A stretch of DNA of 64,000 nucleotides from Bryoerythrophyllum caledonicum. Taxonomy: Eukaryota; Streptophyta; Bryopsida; Pottiales; Pottiaceae. Under the pieces are notes generated by a model. It was given only the letters and a program-made list of their open reading frames with translations. It did not search any database and was not told the origin of the DNA. Where the stretch lies: NCBI GenBank assembly GCA_963971425.1, contig OZ020515.1:12292291-12356290 (forward strand), in the 5' to 3' direction. Made by a program: the position numbers and the translations under genes. Positions 10,391-24,825 of the stretch are shown here, one piece after another; position 1 is the first letter of the stretch, and each line of letters starts with the position of its first letter.

Positions 10391-12020
10391 TCAGTCATAT
10401 TTAATGACTGCGAGACCATACTCAGCAGCATATGTACGACCTCCAGGGAACAGAACTAGAGGTGTGATCTGTTATACTTGTGGTGAGATAGGACACATCT
10501 CTCGTAACTGCCCCTACGGTGGTTATGCTACTGCTAACTATGTTCAGGAAGATGTAGGATATGGATACCCGGGATATGAGTGGGATACGGCGGAAGTCAA
10601 CCTTATGGAGTATCAAAATGCCACATGGTACATGGACTCCGGAGCAAGTCATCATGTGATAGGAAATCATGATCACTTATATGATGTAGGAGCTAGCTCT
10701 TCGGGTCATAATGTCACTACTGCCGATGGCAATACACATCATGTAGAAGCAATTGGTTCCTCCACTGTCAACACCGGCAATTCTGATGGAATAAACATTG
10801 ATCATGTTTTGTATGTCCCGGCATTAAAGAAGAATCTATTATCTGTAGGCTCTTTAGCTGACCAAGGTCATATCATTGTCTTTACTGGAAATGATTGTCT
10901 TATTCTTGATCACAAAAAACATGTTTTGGCAAAAGGTTATCGAAACCTATCTAATGGTCTTTATCAATTCACCAATATTCAAGACACCGCAACGGTAAAC
11001 TCTATTACCATTGAATCAACCATGCACTTATGGCATAAACGATTTGGTCATATGAACTATGCAAGTCTCCAACATTGTGCCAACGCCAAACGAGTTCAAG
11101 GATTACCTATTTTTCCTACTATAAGGAGTATTTGTGGAGATTGCTTAGCAGGAAAACAACATAGGGAGCGTTTCTCAAAGGCTTCCACAAATCGAACCAC
11201 TCAGGTACTACAACTCATCCACTAAGACCTAGTAGGACCTATTCGTACACCCTCACTCAGTGGATCACAGTACTTTATAGCATTCACAGATGACTACTCA
11301 AGGAAGAGTTTTGTTTACTTTATGAGAAGCAAGAGTGAGTCTTTTCGTAAATTTTTAGAATTCAAAGCTCGTGTTGAGAAAGAAACTAGCAAGAGTATTC
11401 AAACACTTAGAACGGACAGAGGAGGAGAGTACCTATCTCATGAATTTGGTTCTTATCTTGTCAACCAAGGCATTCATCATCAATTAACTATGGCATTAAC
11501 CCCACAACAAAATGGAGTTAGTGAACGTAGAAATAGAATTCTCATAGAGAAAGCACGCGCCATGTCTCATGCTAGCAAACTACCAGGATACCTATGGACA
11601 GAGGCAGTGAATACAGCTAACTATTTAGTCAACATTAGTCCCACTCGTGCAAACGGTGGCATGACTCTAGATGAAAATAACAACAAAATGAAACCTTCAG
11701 TCAAACATCTTCGTGTCTTTGGATCACTAGCCTATGTCCATGTCCCTGATATCAAGAGATCCAAATTAGATAGCAAAACCCTTCCATGTGTTCTCTTAGG
11801 TTATGACAATCAAAGCAAAGGCTATCGACTTTTTGATCCACATACCAAACGCATTCACACGAGTAGAGATGTAGTGGTGGATGAAAACCAAATGGGATTT
11901 GTTTCCATAAAAGCCCAAGTTAACTCTCCTGAAATTATCGATCTCTTTCCAACACCTTCACTCTCTTCAGCTAGTATTTCAGGTGAAACCATAGAAACTC
12001 CTCCTTTACCTCAACTACCA

Positions 12021-12098
12021 CAAATTGAGGAAGATCATCAACCTCCACTACCTGAGGGACAAATTGAGGAAGATCACCAACCTCCACTACCTGAGGCA
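12021..12098 (+). repeat. 39-bp tandem duplication in pol linker
   Basis: Two copies of a 39-bp unit, differing at two bases by eye, encode QIEEDHQPPLPEG and QIEEDHQPPLPEA in the variable linker between integrase and RT. It keeps the frame. Confidence 0.9.
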
Positions 12099-13834
12099 CA
12101 AGCTGAGCATCCACGAAGATATCCACTTCGTGAGCGTCGACCAAGTACAAGGTTCAAAGATAGTTATCTCTACTCTGTTGAAACTGGTACTTTCACTGAA
12201 CCTCGCAACTATACAGAAGCCATCAAACACTCAGGTTGGAAAGATGCTACACAACAGGAAGTAGACTCTATCAAAGAGAATGACACATGGAAAGTAGTTG
12301 ATCTCCCACCTGGTAAAAACCCGATCTCTGCCAAGTGGATTTTCAAAGCCAAACCTGGACCTAGTGGCAAAATAGAAAAACTTAAAGCAAGACTTGTAGC
12401 TCGAGGATTTGAACAAGAGGAGGGTATTGACTTCTTTGAAACTTTTGCCCCTGTTGTACGATGGTCGACCATCAGGAGTGTCATTGCCCTAGCTGCTAGG
12501 AAAAAATGGCGATTACATCACCTTGATGTCAAAACTGCCTTTCTCAACGGCAAAATTGATGAGGAAGTCTATATGACTATTCCTCCTGGATTTGAGCATA
12601 GTGGCAAAATCTGCAAGCTTCAACATGCACTTTATGGATTAAAACAAGCTCCACGAGCGTGGTATGGAGAGATCAACACCTATCTTCAGCAACAAGGTCT
12701 TACTAAGAGCACCGAAGAACCTAATCTATATTTTTCTATTTGTGATGGGAAATATACATTACTTCTTCTGTATGTTGATGACATTATCCTTATAGGAGAT
12801 GATCATGACAATATTGCTCAACTTGATGCTCAATTAACAAGGCGGTTCAAGTTAACACATCTTGGTGATGCACAACACTACATTGGTGTTGAATTACTCT
12901 ACACAGATGATGGTATTTATTTCCATCAAAGAAGCTATATTGAACGACTACTAGAGAGATTTGGAATGCAAGATTGCACCCCAATCTCAACACCTATGAA
13001 TTCAAAGGTTAAATTGTGTAAAGACACCAAGACAAATCCAGTAGATAAACTTGTCTACCAAAGTCTAGTTGGAGGACTTTTATATGCCACTATTAGCAGA
13101 TGGGACATCCAATTTGCGGTCAATTGTGTTTCACGCTATATGAACAATCCTCAACAAGCACACCTCACTGCCGCCAAAAACATTCTCCGCTACCTGAAGG
13201 GCACACTTGACTATGGCATTTTTTACCCTTCTAATGATACTGGTGATCTATCTGTCTTTACAGATGCAGATTGGGCAGGAGAAACTGACTCACGACGCTC
13301 CACCTCGGGCATTCTATATAAACTTGGTTCATCTCCTATTGCATGGACTAGTAAACTTCAACCTACCCTTGCACTATCATCCACTGAAGCCGAGTACAGG
13401 GTTCTATCTGAGGCAGCTCGCAATATCACATATTTTAGACGCCTCATGGAGGAACTTCAGATTAATAGTTCTACTCCTACACCCATTTTCTGTGACAACA
13501 TCAGCAGCATCAAACTTGTTCGCAATCCCGTGATGCATCAACGAACAAAACATATTGAATTAGATCATCACTACATTAGAGAAAAATATAATGATGGATC
13601 AATTGTCATCACTTATGTCCCATCCCATCTTCAACAAGCGGACTTGCTCACTAAGTCACTTGGTACCAATCACTTTATTACCAACAGGGATCTTACTGGT
13701 CTCAAACAAATTCCTCCCAAATCTACCTAAAAACCCGAAGTGAATCTCTTGAAGGGACTCTTCTATCAACTCTTACTTAAGTCTTCAAACCAAGCTCCCT
13801 TCTATTCTCGCCATTGCTACAACTCAAATGTGGT

Positions 13835-13845
13835 TTTAGAGGGGG
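13835..13845 (+). promoter_or_regulatory. Copia polypurine tract
   Basis: TTTTAGAGGGGG directly precedes the 3' LTR (TGTTGG at 13846), the expected plus-strand primer. Confidence 0.85.
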
Positions 13846-13971
13846 TGTTGGTGTAAAACCACACTTGTACCATAGTTGTAGGTCAACTTATTCTCAGGAT
13901 CTCAGGATCTCTCGTGTACTTAACACGCACCTTGCCTCAAGCAATATCATCTTGAATGTTACATTACAACA
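13846..13971 (+). repeat. Copia 3' LTR, 126 bp
   Basis: Identical by eye to the 5' LTR and followed by the second GATTT (13972-13976). Confidence 0.95.
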
Positions 13972-14266
13972 GATTTGCAGTTGTTGTGGAGATTCCCAAG
14001 ATTCGTCTCTGTATACAAGACTCTTGTTCTTGAGATGGTGTTTCAGCAAAAGCCAATTCATCAATAAGAAAGATAGCCTTCTGAAGTTTGAGGTTGCTCA
14101 AGGGAAGGTCATATTACTTGATTGAAATCTGTACCGTGATCCAATGGTCTAAACATCATAAACTGTACAATCTAAGGGCAGCTAGACCGAGCATAATTTG
14201 ACGTAATTTTCTTCACTCTCTGTTTGTAATCTCCATATGTGAAAAGGCCAAAATTACTCATCTCTT

Positions 14267-17526
<3,260 letters not shown>

Positions 17527-19218
17527 CTTTGCTGATCTCAAACCATGCCTAACTGCAAGCACAAGATACAATGAATTAGTGGATTTAAACCAGTTCACAA
17601 AAAAATTCCTCAAGCGCCTCTCAAATCAAGCCTTCAAGTCTGAGTTCATTTCCAAAAGGCAGCTTCAAACTACAAAATCTTCACCAGTAAATTGTAAGGT
17701 AGAGGACACTATACTCGTTAGATTAAGCCATGCACCATACTTGGAATGATAATCTCCACAAAACAGAACTAGCGAGAGTTAGAGCTCAAATCCATTAAAA
17801 AAATTCACTTGTGGATTTCTTATAAATTGTTGAAGTGAATCCTTGTAAACCAAATACTTCAATCTTGTACTCATATAATCCACCATTTTAGTGATGTTTT
17901 CGATCCTTAATCAAGCACAAGGTAACTGGACCAAGGACTTAGACTACATTAAAGAAGACAACTACAAGTCCCACACGAAAAGGGTATCCTCACCAAATAA
18001 AAAGTACTCACCAAACACTAGGTATGCACCTTCAGAGAGTACTCGCTAAGCTGCCAAAACTACCCCAAAGAAACTACCTATGAAATGAACATCACCTTAA
18101 AGGTGCAAACCAGACTTTAAGCTCAAACCGCACATTGCGATTCCTCCAAGAACTCTGGCTAAAAATCTTACACAATCTGGGTTATGCGAGTGACAAAATT
18201 CGCAGCAACATCAAGCTTGGGTTGTAATCTCACTAGCGACTCTAACCTGCGTTTAGATTATGTACACTCAGCTTGGGATACGGCGTGATGGTGCCGCTCC
18301 CTTTCCTCACGCCAAATGTGAGAGAAACGAGCTGTAAATCTGTACTAAACCTGTACAAACGAGCTGTCAATCCCGAAAGCAAACTCTCAAGTGAAAACCA
18401 TATTGTCTAGCAACAGAGAATCCCTGAAGAACAATCCAGAATTCATTCCTGTGAAACCTCGCAAGCCTACTTTCTGAAGCTCTCTGAACAAACTCCAAGC
18501 TAAAACCTCGCCATCGGATGAAGTAATTCTCTCCAAACTTACATCGCGCGACCGAAATAAGAAGCTTAACGAGCTGCTCAACCTCAATCACAGAGAGGCG
18601 TCTCGTGCCGCGAGTGCACTCACAAACCACAAGCAATGACACCCACAAATCCTCCAGCTGCCCAACCCACAAGAACCTGCTCTCCAATCCCCACCTCCAA
18701 CAAAACAAACACCTCCCACCTGAGAAGAAGAAAGTCCAAACTTGCTCACCTCGGCACCGAAATCGATGCAAACTTAACTCCAAGTGACTGCAACCACTTC
18801 CAGTCCTCAACCAGTTCAGTTCGGCCACCATAGCTGCCTACAGGAAGTGCTTGTTACCTCGGAGATGGGCCCGAGAAGGCGCAGGAGGTGGTGGTGGTGG
18901 TGGTGCGACGTCGTTTCCTGCATTTTCCTAGTGGATTTCGTCACGGCGGTCTTTTTTCTACCTTATAAATGAGTATCTCAGGTGATGATTCGGGACAGTT
19001 GGCTTATCCGCCGCGCGAGGGGGGAGTGATTATGCCCCGTAATCGCCACTGTCGTGTTGTTACAGAACATGCAGCTCGTTCAGCGCAAGATACGAATCGG
19101 TCATCGGCATGATTGTGACATTGCATGCTTTGCTCGAGTGAATGATTGGATTTCTTCTCACTTTTGATTACGTCAATTACAGGTTGTTGGAGTTATAATA
19201 TCAATTACGAGTTGGATG
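17527..19218. other. 5' region of HIPL: probable leader/promoter, no second gene
   Basis: No separate gene is supported. The stretch 18370-18960 is GC-richer, with open frames on both strands (for example 18831-18367 minus), as expected of a leader exon or promoter rather than a conserved protein. A purine/GT-rich run (GGTGGTGGTGGTGGTG) sits at about 18888-18905. I could not place a TATA box or transcription start. Confidence 0.4.
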
Positions 19219-19220
19219 TA

Positions 19221-19566
19221 AGGTAAGCCCCCCTAAAACCGACAAGATAAGGAATGTGAATATATGGAGAGAGGAGATAACTATACTATTATTTTTCAGT
19301 GATAGCCAATAGAATTACAACTCCAACCAAGTGATTTCATATTTTTTCGATGAAAATTGAATTAGTTATGAGTTTTCAAACTGTGCAGCCATGTTTAGTG
19401 GGTGGCCAGCAGTAGGTACCCCCCATGACCAAAAGTAAGGGTCTTGACTATAATAGCAAACCTCCATTTGGAGCTGAGTTGGTGGTAATGGGATGGAAGA
19501 GGGTTGGATACTCCCCAATTTTACAGGTGTTGGCTATGGGTTTTTGTTGGTTATGGGGGCTTACCT
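19221..19566 (+). mobile_element. MITE, AGGTAAGCCCCC termini, TA target, copy 1
   Basis: Inverted ends AGGTAAGCCCCC and GGGGGCTTACCT are flanked by TA on both sides (19219-19220, 19567-19568). The 346-bp body recurs at 34872-35223 (inverted) and 40994-42127 (split by a LINE). Shared internal landmarks include GCAGCCATGTTTAGTGGGTGGCCA and CAAACCTCCATTTGGAGC. The TA target fits a Tc1/mariner-type or similar DNA element; family not recognised. Confidence 0.75.
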
Positions 19567-19630
19567 TAATAGGAGGGGAGACAATTAGAAGAGGTAGAAG
19601 AAGGCTTCATTGGAAAGAATGTATCATATC

Positions 19631-19991
19631 GTAGGTAGAAGGCAGGTTTGGCACCTCCGTGCCAAATAATGAATTAAAGTCCAAAAAGTGGGTTCAACGT
19701 TCGAAATGCTGATTATGCAATTCTTGACAAGAAATCACGTATTGCTATATTTAGCCTATTTTGACCATCAAGGGGGTTGAATTCAAGACCTTCACCTTCC
19801 ATCTCAAATTCCTCATGCACTTCCAAAGGTCGAGGCTTTTTCAAGCCCCATTTCCCATTGATGTCCTCTATGGTCAAAGAAAGTGTATATTAGTATTTTC
19901 TTCAATTCTGAACATTTTCACTTAATAATTCCCACATAATTTGACATGCCTTTTTTTGAAATAAAAATAGCCGAACGTACCTTCTACCTAC
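19631..19991. mobile_element. Small TIR element, GTAGGTAGAAGG ends
   Basis: GTAGGTAGAAGG at 19631-19642 and its exact complement at 19980-19991, followed inward by diverged complementarity (CAGGTTTGG / TACGTTCGG). 361 bp, no ORF, target duplication unclear. Confidence 0.45.
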
Positions 19992-20544
19992 CGTGTATGC
20001 TCTTCATCTTGTATTCAACTTTAGCTGAACATGGCTTCTAGTGGAAATTGAACAACTTGATTGTGCCTTCGATTTGTTACCATGACCAAAGTGAAGGTTT
20101 ATCTAGCAAATGAGTAGGGGTATTCAAAGCGATTTTTTAACCCTTGAAGGCCTGTAAGAGGGTCGATTTTGATGCTTTGGGTGTTGTGACTTTTCCCATA
20201 ATTGGTTGTTGCTGCCGCGCTATGCACTTTGAGCTCCGTGACAGCCTTACAACGCATCTCCCCGATCTCCAATCGTTGTAGGCATTGGCGAACTTCACCG
20301 ATTTCTGGGAAGTGGAATTGCAATGAAATGGATCCGGTGTGTAAATCATGTTCAGTGTAATCTATTACGCTCATAGATGCTTCTAGGGTCTCGAGGTCCA
20401 CTTAGGCGATAAAAGGATTATTGCAATTATTGGTTTCCATCCAGAAGACCTTGACATGTCGTATTGACATTCAGAAAATCATAGTAAACCATTTCAAAAA
20501 TTGAAGAAATCGAAGAAATTCTCACTCAAAGTTCTATATGTGGA
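19992..20544. other. Intergenic, no gene seen
   Basis: A 100-codon minus frame (20401-20099) has no recognisable domain. Nothing else to report. Confidence 0.35.
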
Positions 20545-20548
20545 TTAT

Positions 20549-21089
20549 GGTAGAGGCACCCGATTCCAATCACTTAAGCCAGTTTGGGACTCAAATGACA
20601 TTGTATGTCAAAAACATTTATGTAGAAAGATGCAAAATTAGGAATAAAACTCAACAAATATTTTTTCAAATTTAATCTCAAAGATTTGGAATTGATATAG
20701 AATTTAAAAGCCCTGAAACCACCGGAGTCCATAATCAAATTGTAGAGTAGGTGAAATTTGGTGCCCTCCTTTGCCCAATGCCAACAAGTGAGTAAGTAAA
20801 AGAGTGAAGACATGCCTTGGATGACCAACTCATGGAGGGTACCCAGTGCCAATCGGCCTTGTTTGACTTTCAAGGCAATGCCACCAATGAGAGCTCAATT
20901 GAGGTGGAGCAACCGAAAATTGCACACTTCATGATCCAATACCGATAATGACTAGGGTTTTCATATTTTGAATTATCAGTTTTGGGTCACTTCATGCACC
21001 ATTTCATGCATTCGCCATTTTCATGCACCATGCCATGCATACTCTACTGATCGGAATTGAATGGCCAATCGAAATTGGGTGCCTCTACC
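20549..21089. mobile_element. TIR element, GGTAGAGGCACCC ends, TTAT duplication
   Basis: Ends GGTAGAGGCACCC(G)ATT and complement AATTGGGTGCCTCTACC are flanked by TTAT on both sides (20545-20548, 21090-21093). 541 bp without a coding domain. The small element at 42133-42434 has similar ends (GTAGAGACACC). Confidence 0.6.
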
Positions 21090-21093
21090 TTAT

Positions 21094-21601
21094 TCTTAGT
21101 TTTGTAGAGATCATTGTATTAAGAATGTTGTTGCATGGCTTACACTATCCAAATTCGTGTCCCCTACCTTAAATTTCACAATTTACATTGCAGATTTTGA
21201 AGAGTTGGGACGTTTTGATTGATCTGATAATGAGGGAGGAAAAAAAAACCTTGGAATTCAAAGGAGGTGGGTGTGAATAAAGTGTCTATTCATTCCTCCA
21301 CTACAATGAAAATGATGTTTAGAGTATCCACACCATATGAATTGGACATGCTATACTTTTTTACTTTTAATGAAGATTTTTGCCATGAGCACGCTAGTCT
21401 ATACTGCTCAAAGAGGCGCATCATTGTAGACATAGTTGGTAAAAATATTCATCAAAGGTAAAAACTTATAGCATTTATAAATCAATTAGTATGATTACAC
21501 TAAACACCATTTTTGGAGTACTTTATTGATCAAAATTATAATTAGTGAGCCCATACTAGATCTAAAAAAGAGAAAGAAATATATTTTTGGGGTTTGACCC
21601 T
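21094..21601. other. Intergenic with repeat fragments
   Basis: 21241-21320 resembles the 3' tail of the LINE at 41212-41290 (both have GGAGG..GG.GTGAATA.AGTGTCTAT). 21420-21525 is a diverged copy of the inverted-repeat arm at 4035-4120. No gene. Confidence 0.4.
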
Positions 21602-21605
21602 TTAA

Positions 21606-22386
21606 TCTCTAAAGGCCCAAGAGTTCCCTCAGGGGACTCTTGAAGGTTTGGGCAGGTTCCTATGGTGTCAATTTGTAACATTCCTTTTTAAAAATTTTAC
21701 TGTAGATGGACATTGCTAAAAGTTTCGTGTGAGTCCAATTTTTTTCCAAAATAAAACATCCTATGAAAAATTTATAGGGTTTTGAATTTCAAACCAGGAG
21801 AGTGGCCACGTCGGGCACCTCCAAAAACTATTACTAGGACACTCAATTATATGTGAGATTAATAGTACCAGCAAATAATATTATTTTCTTTCATATTGTC
21901 AACAAAAATTTCTTGTCTTAAGTGGAAAATCGCATAATAATTTAAGTCAAACATTTTCACACTTTATTGGGCAATGTACCAAAAAAATAATTTTCCACAT
22001 AAAACTATGAAATCTTCATATTTCTTACATTTTATTTTTTTAACAACAGAATGTGGTCTAAACCTTCACATTGACTATTCAGATTATCATTCTAAAACAT
22101 ATTTCTTCACAAAAAAATAGAATGTGAATTGACAATCTTTGAAGTATGTTGATCCACTCAAAGTAGGGAATAAAAAGAAAGGATTTCTCTACTTCAAGCA
22201 CTATAATCCTTCAATCCATGCGGTCAAAGTTTATGAAACTTCATGAAGATGTTAACCAACAAGTCTTAATTTAGATCCTATGGTTAGATATAGAAATAAA
22301 AGGTTTTGATTACCTCATTGCTCATTGCACTAGAACGAGCAACTTTGAAGTGTTTTTGGTGAGAAAATGCCTTGGGCCTTTAGGGG
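21606..22386 (+). mobile_element. piggyBac-like non-autonomous element, family A copy 3
   Basis: TTAA on both sides (21602-21605, 22387-22390). The left terminus is decayed (TCTCTAAAGG); the right is CCTTTAGGGG. It is the clearest match to the copy at 2692-3639 over the first 250 bp, including the subterminal palindrome CAAGAGTTCCCTCAGGGGACTCTTG with one mismatch. It lacks part of the middle present in copy 1. Confidence 0.75.
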
Positions 22387-23245
22387 TTAAGGCCAATAAG
22401 CTTAATTGGACTGTGAAAATCTACGAGTATTCTAAATTATGCAGAATGACATCTATCTAATGGATACATTTCAACACAAAAATCTGCGAACTCATTTAAC
22501 GGACTCATTGTGGCTCGCTAATGCTTGCACCGATTGTTGCGGTAATGGTCCCAATAGATGCCCATCTTCCTCCACCTCTGAGTAACTGTCTATTTGTTTC
22601 TTAACCCCTAAACGTCCTAGGTAATTTCGCTCAAATATTGGCCCAAAACTGCCACTGTCAAAATCACTTTTTTTAGCAAGATTTTGGACTTTTAACCATA
22701 AAGTCTCAAAATAGACTCCTATCTTTACATGCCATGTTTTTTTTAATTGCAATTCACCGCACAAATATGAAGATTATAGCGTTTAAAGTGCAATAAATAG
22801 TTTTTTTTGCTCCATGCCCAACAAGGTCAGCCACTTTGACTTTGCATATCTTGTAAATCTTACACCAAAGTGTATTTGGAACCATAACCACTATGATTCA
22901 TATGATGTTAGCTAATTGTGTGCAAAATTTCAGGTCAAAACAAGGAGTGAAGCATGTTGAAATGAATAGTTTGGTGCATAGGGGTACAAAAACGTGACAA
23001 TGACTTCAAAAATGGAGTGGAGATGTTTGTTGCACACACCTTTACATATTTGAGAATCCCAACGGTTCAAAACTTGTCATTCTATTTTTCACTAATTTAG
23101 GGGGAAAATTGGGTAAAAATAGTAAATTCTCTAATTTGGTAGGGCAATCTTTGAAAATGGGTCTTGTTCATCAAATGTTGGGCCCCACCATCTCACCCAC
23201 TTCCCCTAAAAGTCACGGTTGTCATACTTTTGTTTACACAAGATT

Positions 23246-23260
23246 ATATATGTATGTATG

Positions 23261-23355
<95 letters not shown>

Positions 23356-23362
23356 ATTTATA
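23246..23362 (+). repeat. TA-dinucleotide microsatellite
   Basis: About 115 bp of almost pure TA with occasional TTA, following TATG repeats. The equivalent place in the sister copy (25259-25282) has only about 24 bp, so the tract expanded after transposition. Confidence 0.95.
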
Positions 23363-23650
23363 ACCCAACGTGGCGAACCCTTGTTGGTCGCTCCGTGGTT
23401 CCTGCGGAGAGCTGGTGGGCCCAATTCAATTCCATTTTTAGTTTATTTTCTTGACTTTTATAAAAGGCATCTTCCAAGGTTCTTCTCCCACCCATGATTT
23501 GGGCTACCCCACCCTTCCTCCACCCTTTGTGCCCCTATTTACTGCCCCTCTTCGACACTTGTATGTCGTTGGTTTAGAGGGTTGCCCAAGGTACCCATCA
23601 TCCCCATATTTGACTTCAAAGGCCAATAACTTTCAAACTATGAGCCCAAG

Positions 23651-23670
23651 AAAAAAAAAAAAAAAAAAAA
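23651..23670 (+). repeat. A20 homopolymer
   Basis: Twenty A in a row inside the family B element. The sister copy has a short T run at the same place. Confidence 0.9.
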
Positions 23671-23801
23671 CCCCACGAAGCTCTTATTAGGGACAATCTA
23701 AAATAAAAAATTCAAAAAATTAATTTTTTTTTTCGATTTTTAGGGGCCTCCCAAAAATCGATATCGTCCCCCTAAGGGACACTTGGTTCTTTAGGGGTTA
23801 A

Positions 23802-24821
23802 GGTGGTGTATAGTGCTTGCTACAAAGGTTCTTTTGCCAAAGCGACCCATGTATCCCACTATTTTTGTTTTTTGCACCACTTGCTTGAGCCAATCAGACT
23901 TGCTCCCTCCACGTCTAGTCCACTACTCTCTTTTCCCTCTACATTTCTGAAGCCAAAAAGAAAAACCCTGATGTATGGTCGTTCGGCCTGAAAGGGTTAA
24001 GACCAAGCATTGAAAGCAGCTTGTGTACCTATGTAGAATCTTCCACCACATTATTGGAGTCAACCACTTTTAGGAACAACTCACACATAAACACAATGCT
24101 CTTCGAAAGGCACAGCTTGGAAATGTTGAACAGCTTTGCAAAATGGATGGCTGCTCTCTTTATCCCAAATATCTCATGTTCACCAAACATTGGAGAAGAT
24201 TGAGACGGTCCAACGAACTATCATGTGTGTCACAGTGGCTGCTGACTTGTCGAGGGGATGGATCATTGGGTGAATGATAAAAGTTGAAGTACTGCACCAA
24301 AACGCTGAATATTGCGTGGATTTATTGGTAATGTGGGTGAAAAATGATGTGGACCACATCGATTTTGGTTTTGGAACACAATTGATGTGGACATATTTCA
24401 ACATGTGTCATGTCTTTTTTTGCCACCTCACCGCCACTCACTACCAAATATCTTCTCTTCTTTGTCGCTTGCCACCACCTCACCACCACTCCTGCCATCT
24501 CTCTATAATCTTCATTAATATTGTGTCAACAATTTGAAGCCATCCCGCATTATTTTCTAAGAGACAAAATTAGATGTGGATAGAGAATTGAGGTGGACCA
24601 CTGTAGTTTGCGTGTACTGGAATTAGTGTAGGTATTTCCAAATAGTCTGGTACACACTATGTCCAGTGTTTGGTGTACCTAAAAATCACCGTAAATGTAA
24701 TTGTTAATCTTCCATAAACAATGTTTTATTCTCCATAATTGGTCTCGTGAAGTAGGGTCACAAGCTACCACTTCAAATAACATACCCTACAGTGTTATGA
24801 GATGTCTCACTCCCTACTTCA
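23802..24821. other. Intergenic between two inverted family B elements
   Basis: No gene with recognisable features. CACCTCACC(G)CCACTC occurs twice (about 24424 and 24476). AAAGGGTTAA at 23991-24000 might be the end of another decayed TTAA element starting at the shared TTAA 23798, which I cannot support further. Confidence 0.35.
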
Positions 24822-24825
24822 TTAT

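Larger units (their letters stand above)
9735..13730 (+). pseudogene. Copia gag C-terminus and pol polyprotein, one nonsense codon
   Basis: One frame runs from 9735 to the TAA at 13728, broken only by TAA at 11223-11225 inside integrase. In order: gag remainder; zinc knuckle CYTCGEIGHISRNC (about 10467-10510); protease WYMDSGASHH (about 10627); integrase zinc-binding segment with LWHKRFGH (about 11027) and C-x2-C (SICGDC); DDE core residues in DDYSRK, TDRGGEY and ERRNR; RT with YVDD (about 12772); RNase H with DADWAG, STEAEY and the C-terminal HIELDHHYIREK. The stop falls just before the first catalytic Asp, so a normal ribosome would make gag-protease and a truncated integrase. RT and RNase H motifs look intact. 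Confidence 0.93.
9120..13971 (+). mobile_element. Complete Ty1/Copia LTR retrotransposon, 4852 bp
   Basis: All landmarks are present: 126-bp LTRs (9120-9245 and 13846-13971) starting TGTTGG and ending CAACA, a GATTT duplication, a primer site matching initiator tRNA-Met, gag-pol in Copia order (gag, protease, integrase, RT, RNase H), and a purine tract before the 3' LTR. The LTRs are identical by eye, so insertion was recent. The LTRs are short, comparable to rice Tos17 (about 138 bp, from memory). The coding region is not intact: a frameshift in gag near 9735 and a TAA in integrase at 11223. Confidence 0.95.
22605..23797 (+). mobile_element. piggyBac-like non-autonomous element, family B copy 1
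   Basis: Perfect TTAA at 22601-22604 and 23798-23801; termini CCCCTAAACG and CTTTAGGGG. 1193 bp. The copy at 24826-25966 is the same family in opposite orientation. It has a subterminal hairpin like family A (AAGTGTCCC tta GGGGGACG) but a different interior. No transposase. It contains the TA microsatellite and the A tract listed separately. Confidence 0.75.

Noticed and set aside
18367-18831. 154-codon minus-strand ORF upstream of HIPL
   Set aside because: GC-rich leader DNA open in several frames; Cys/Trp/Leu-rich composition with no domain and no splice link to the HIPL signal peptide exon.
23109-23497. Three overlapping plus-strand ORFs rich in Tyr/Ile
   Set aside because: They are translations of the TA microsatellite in all frames; no coding signal outside it.
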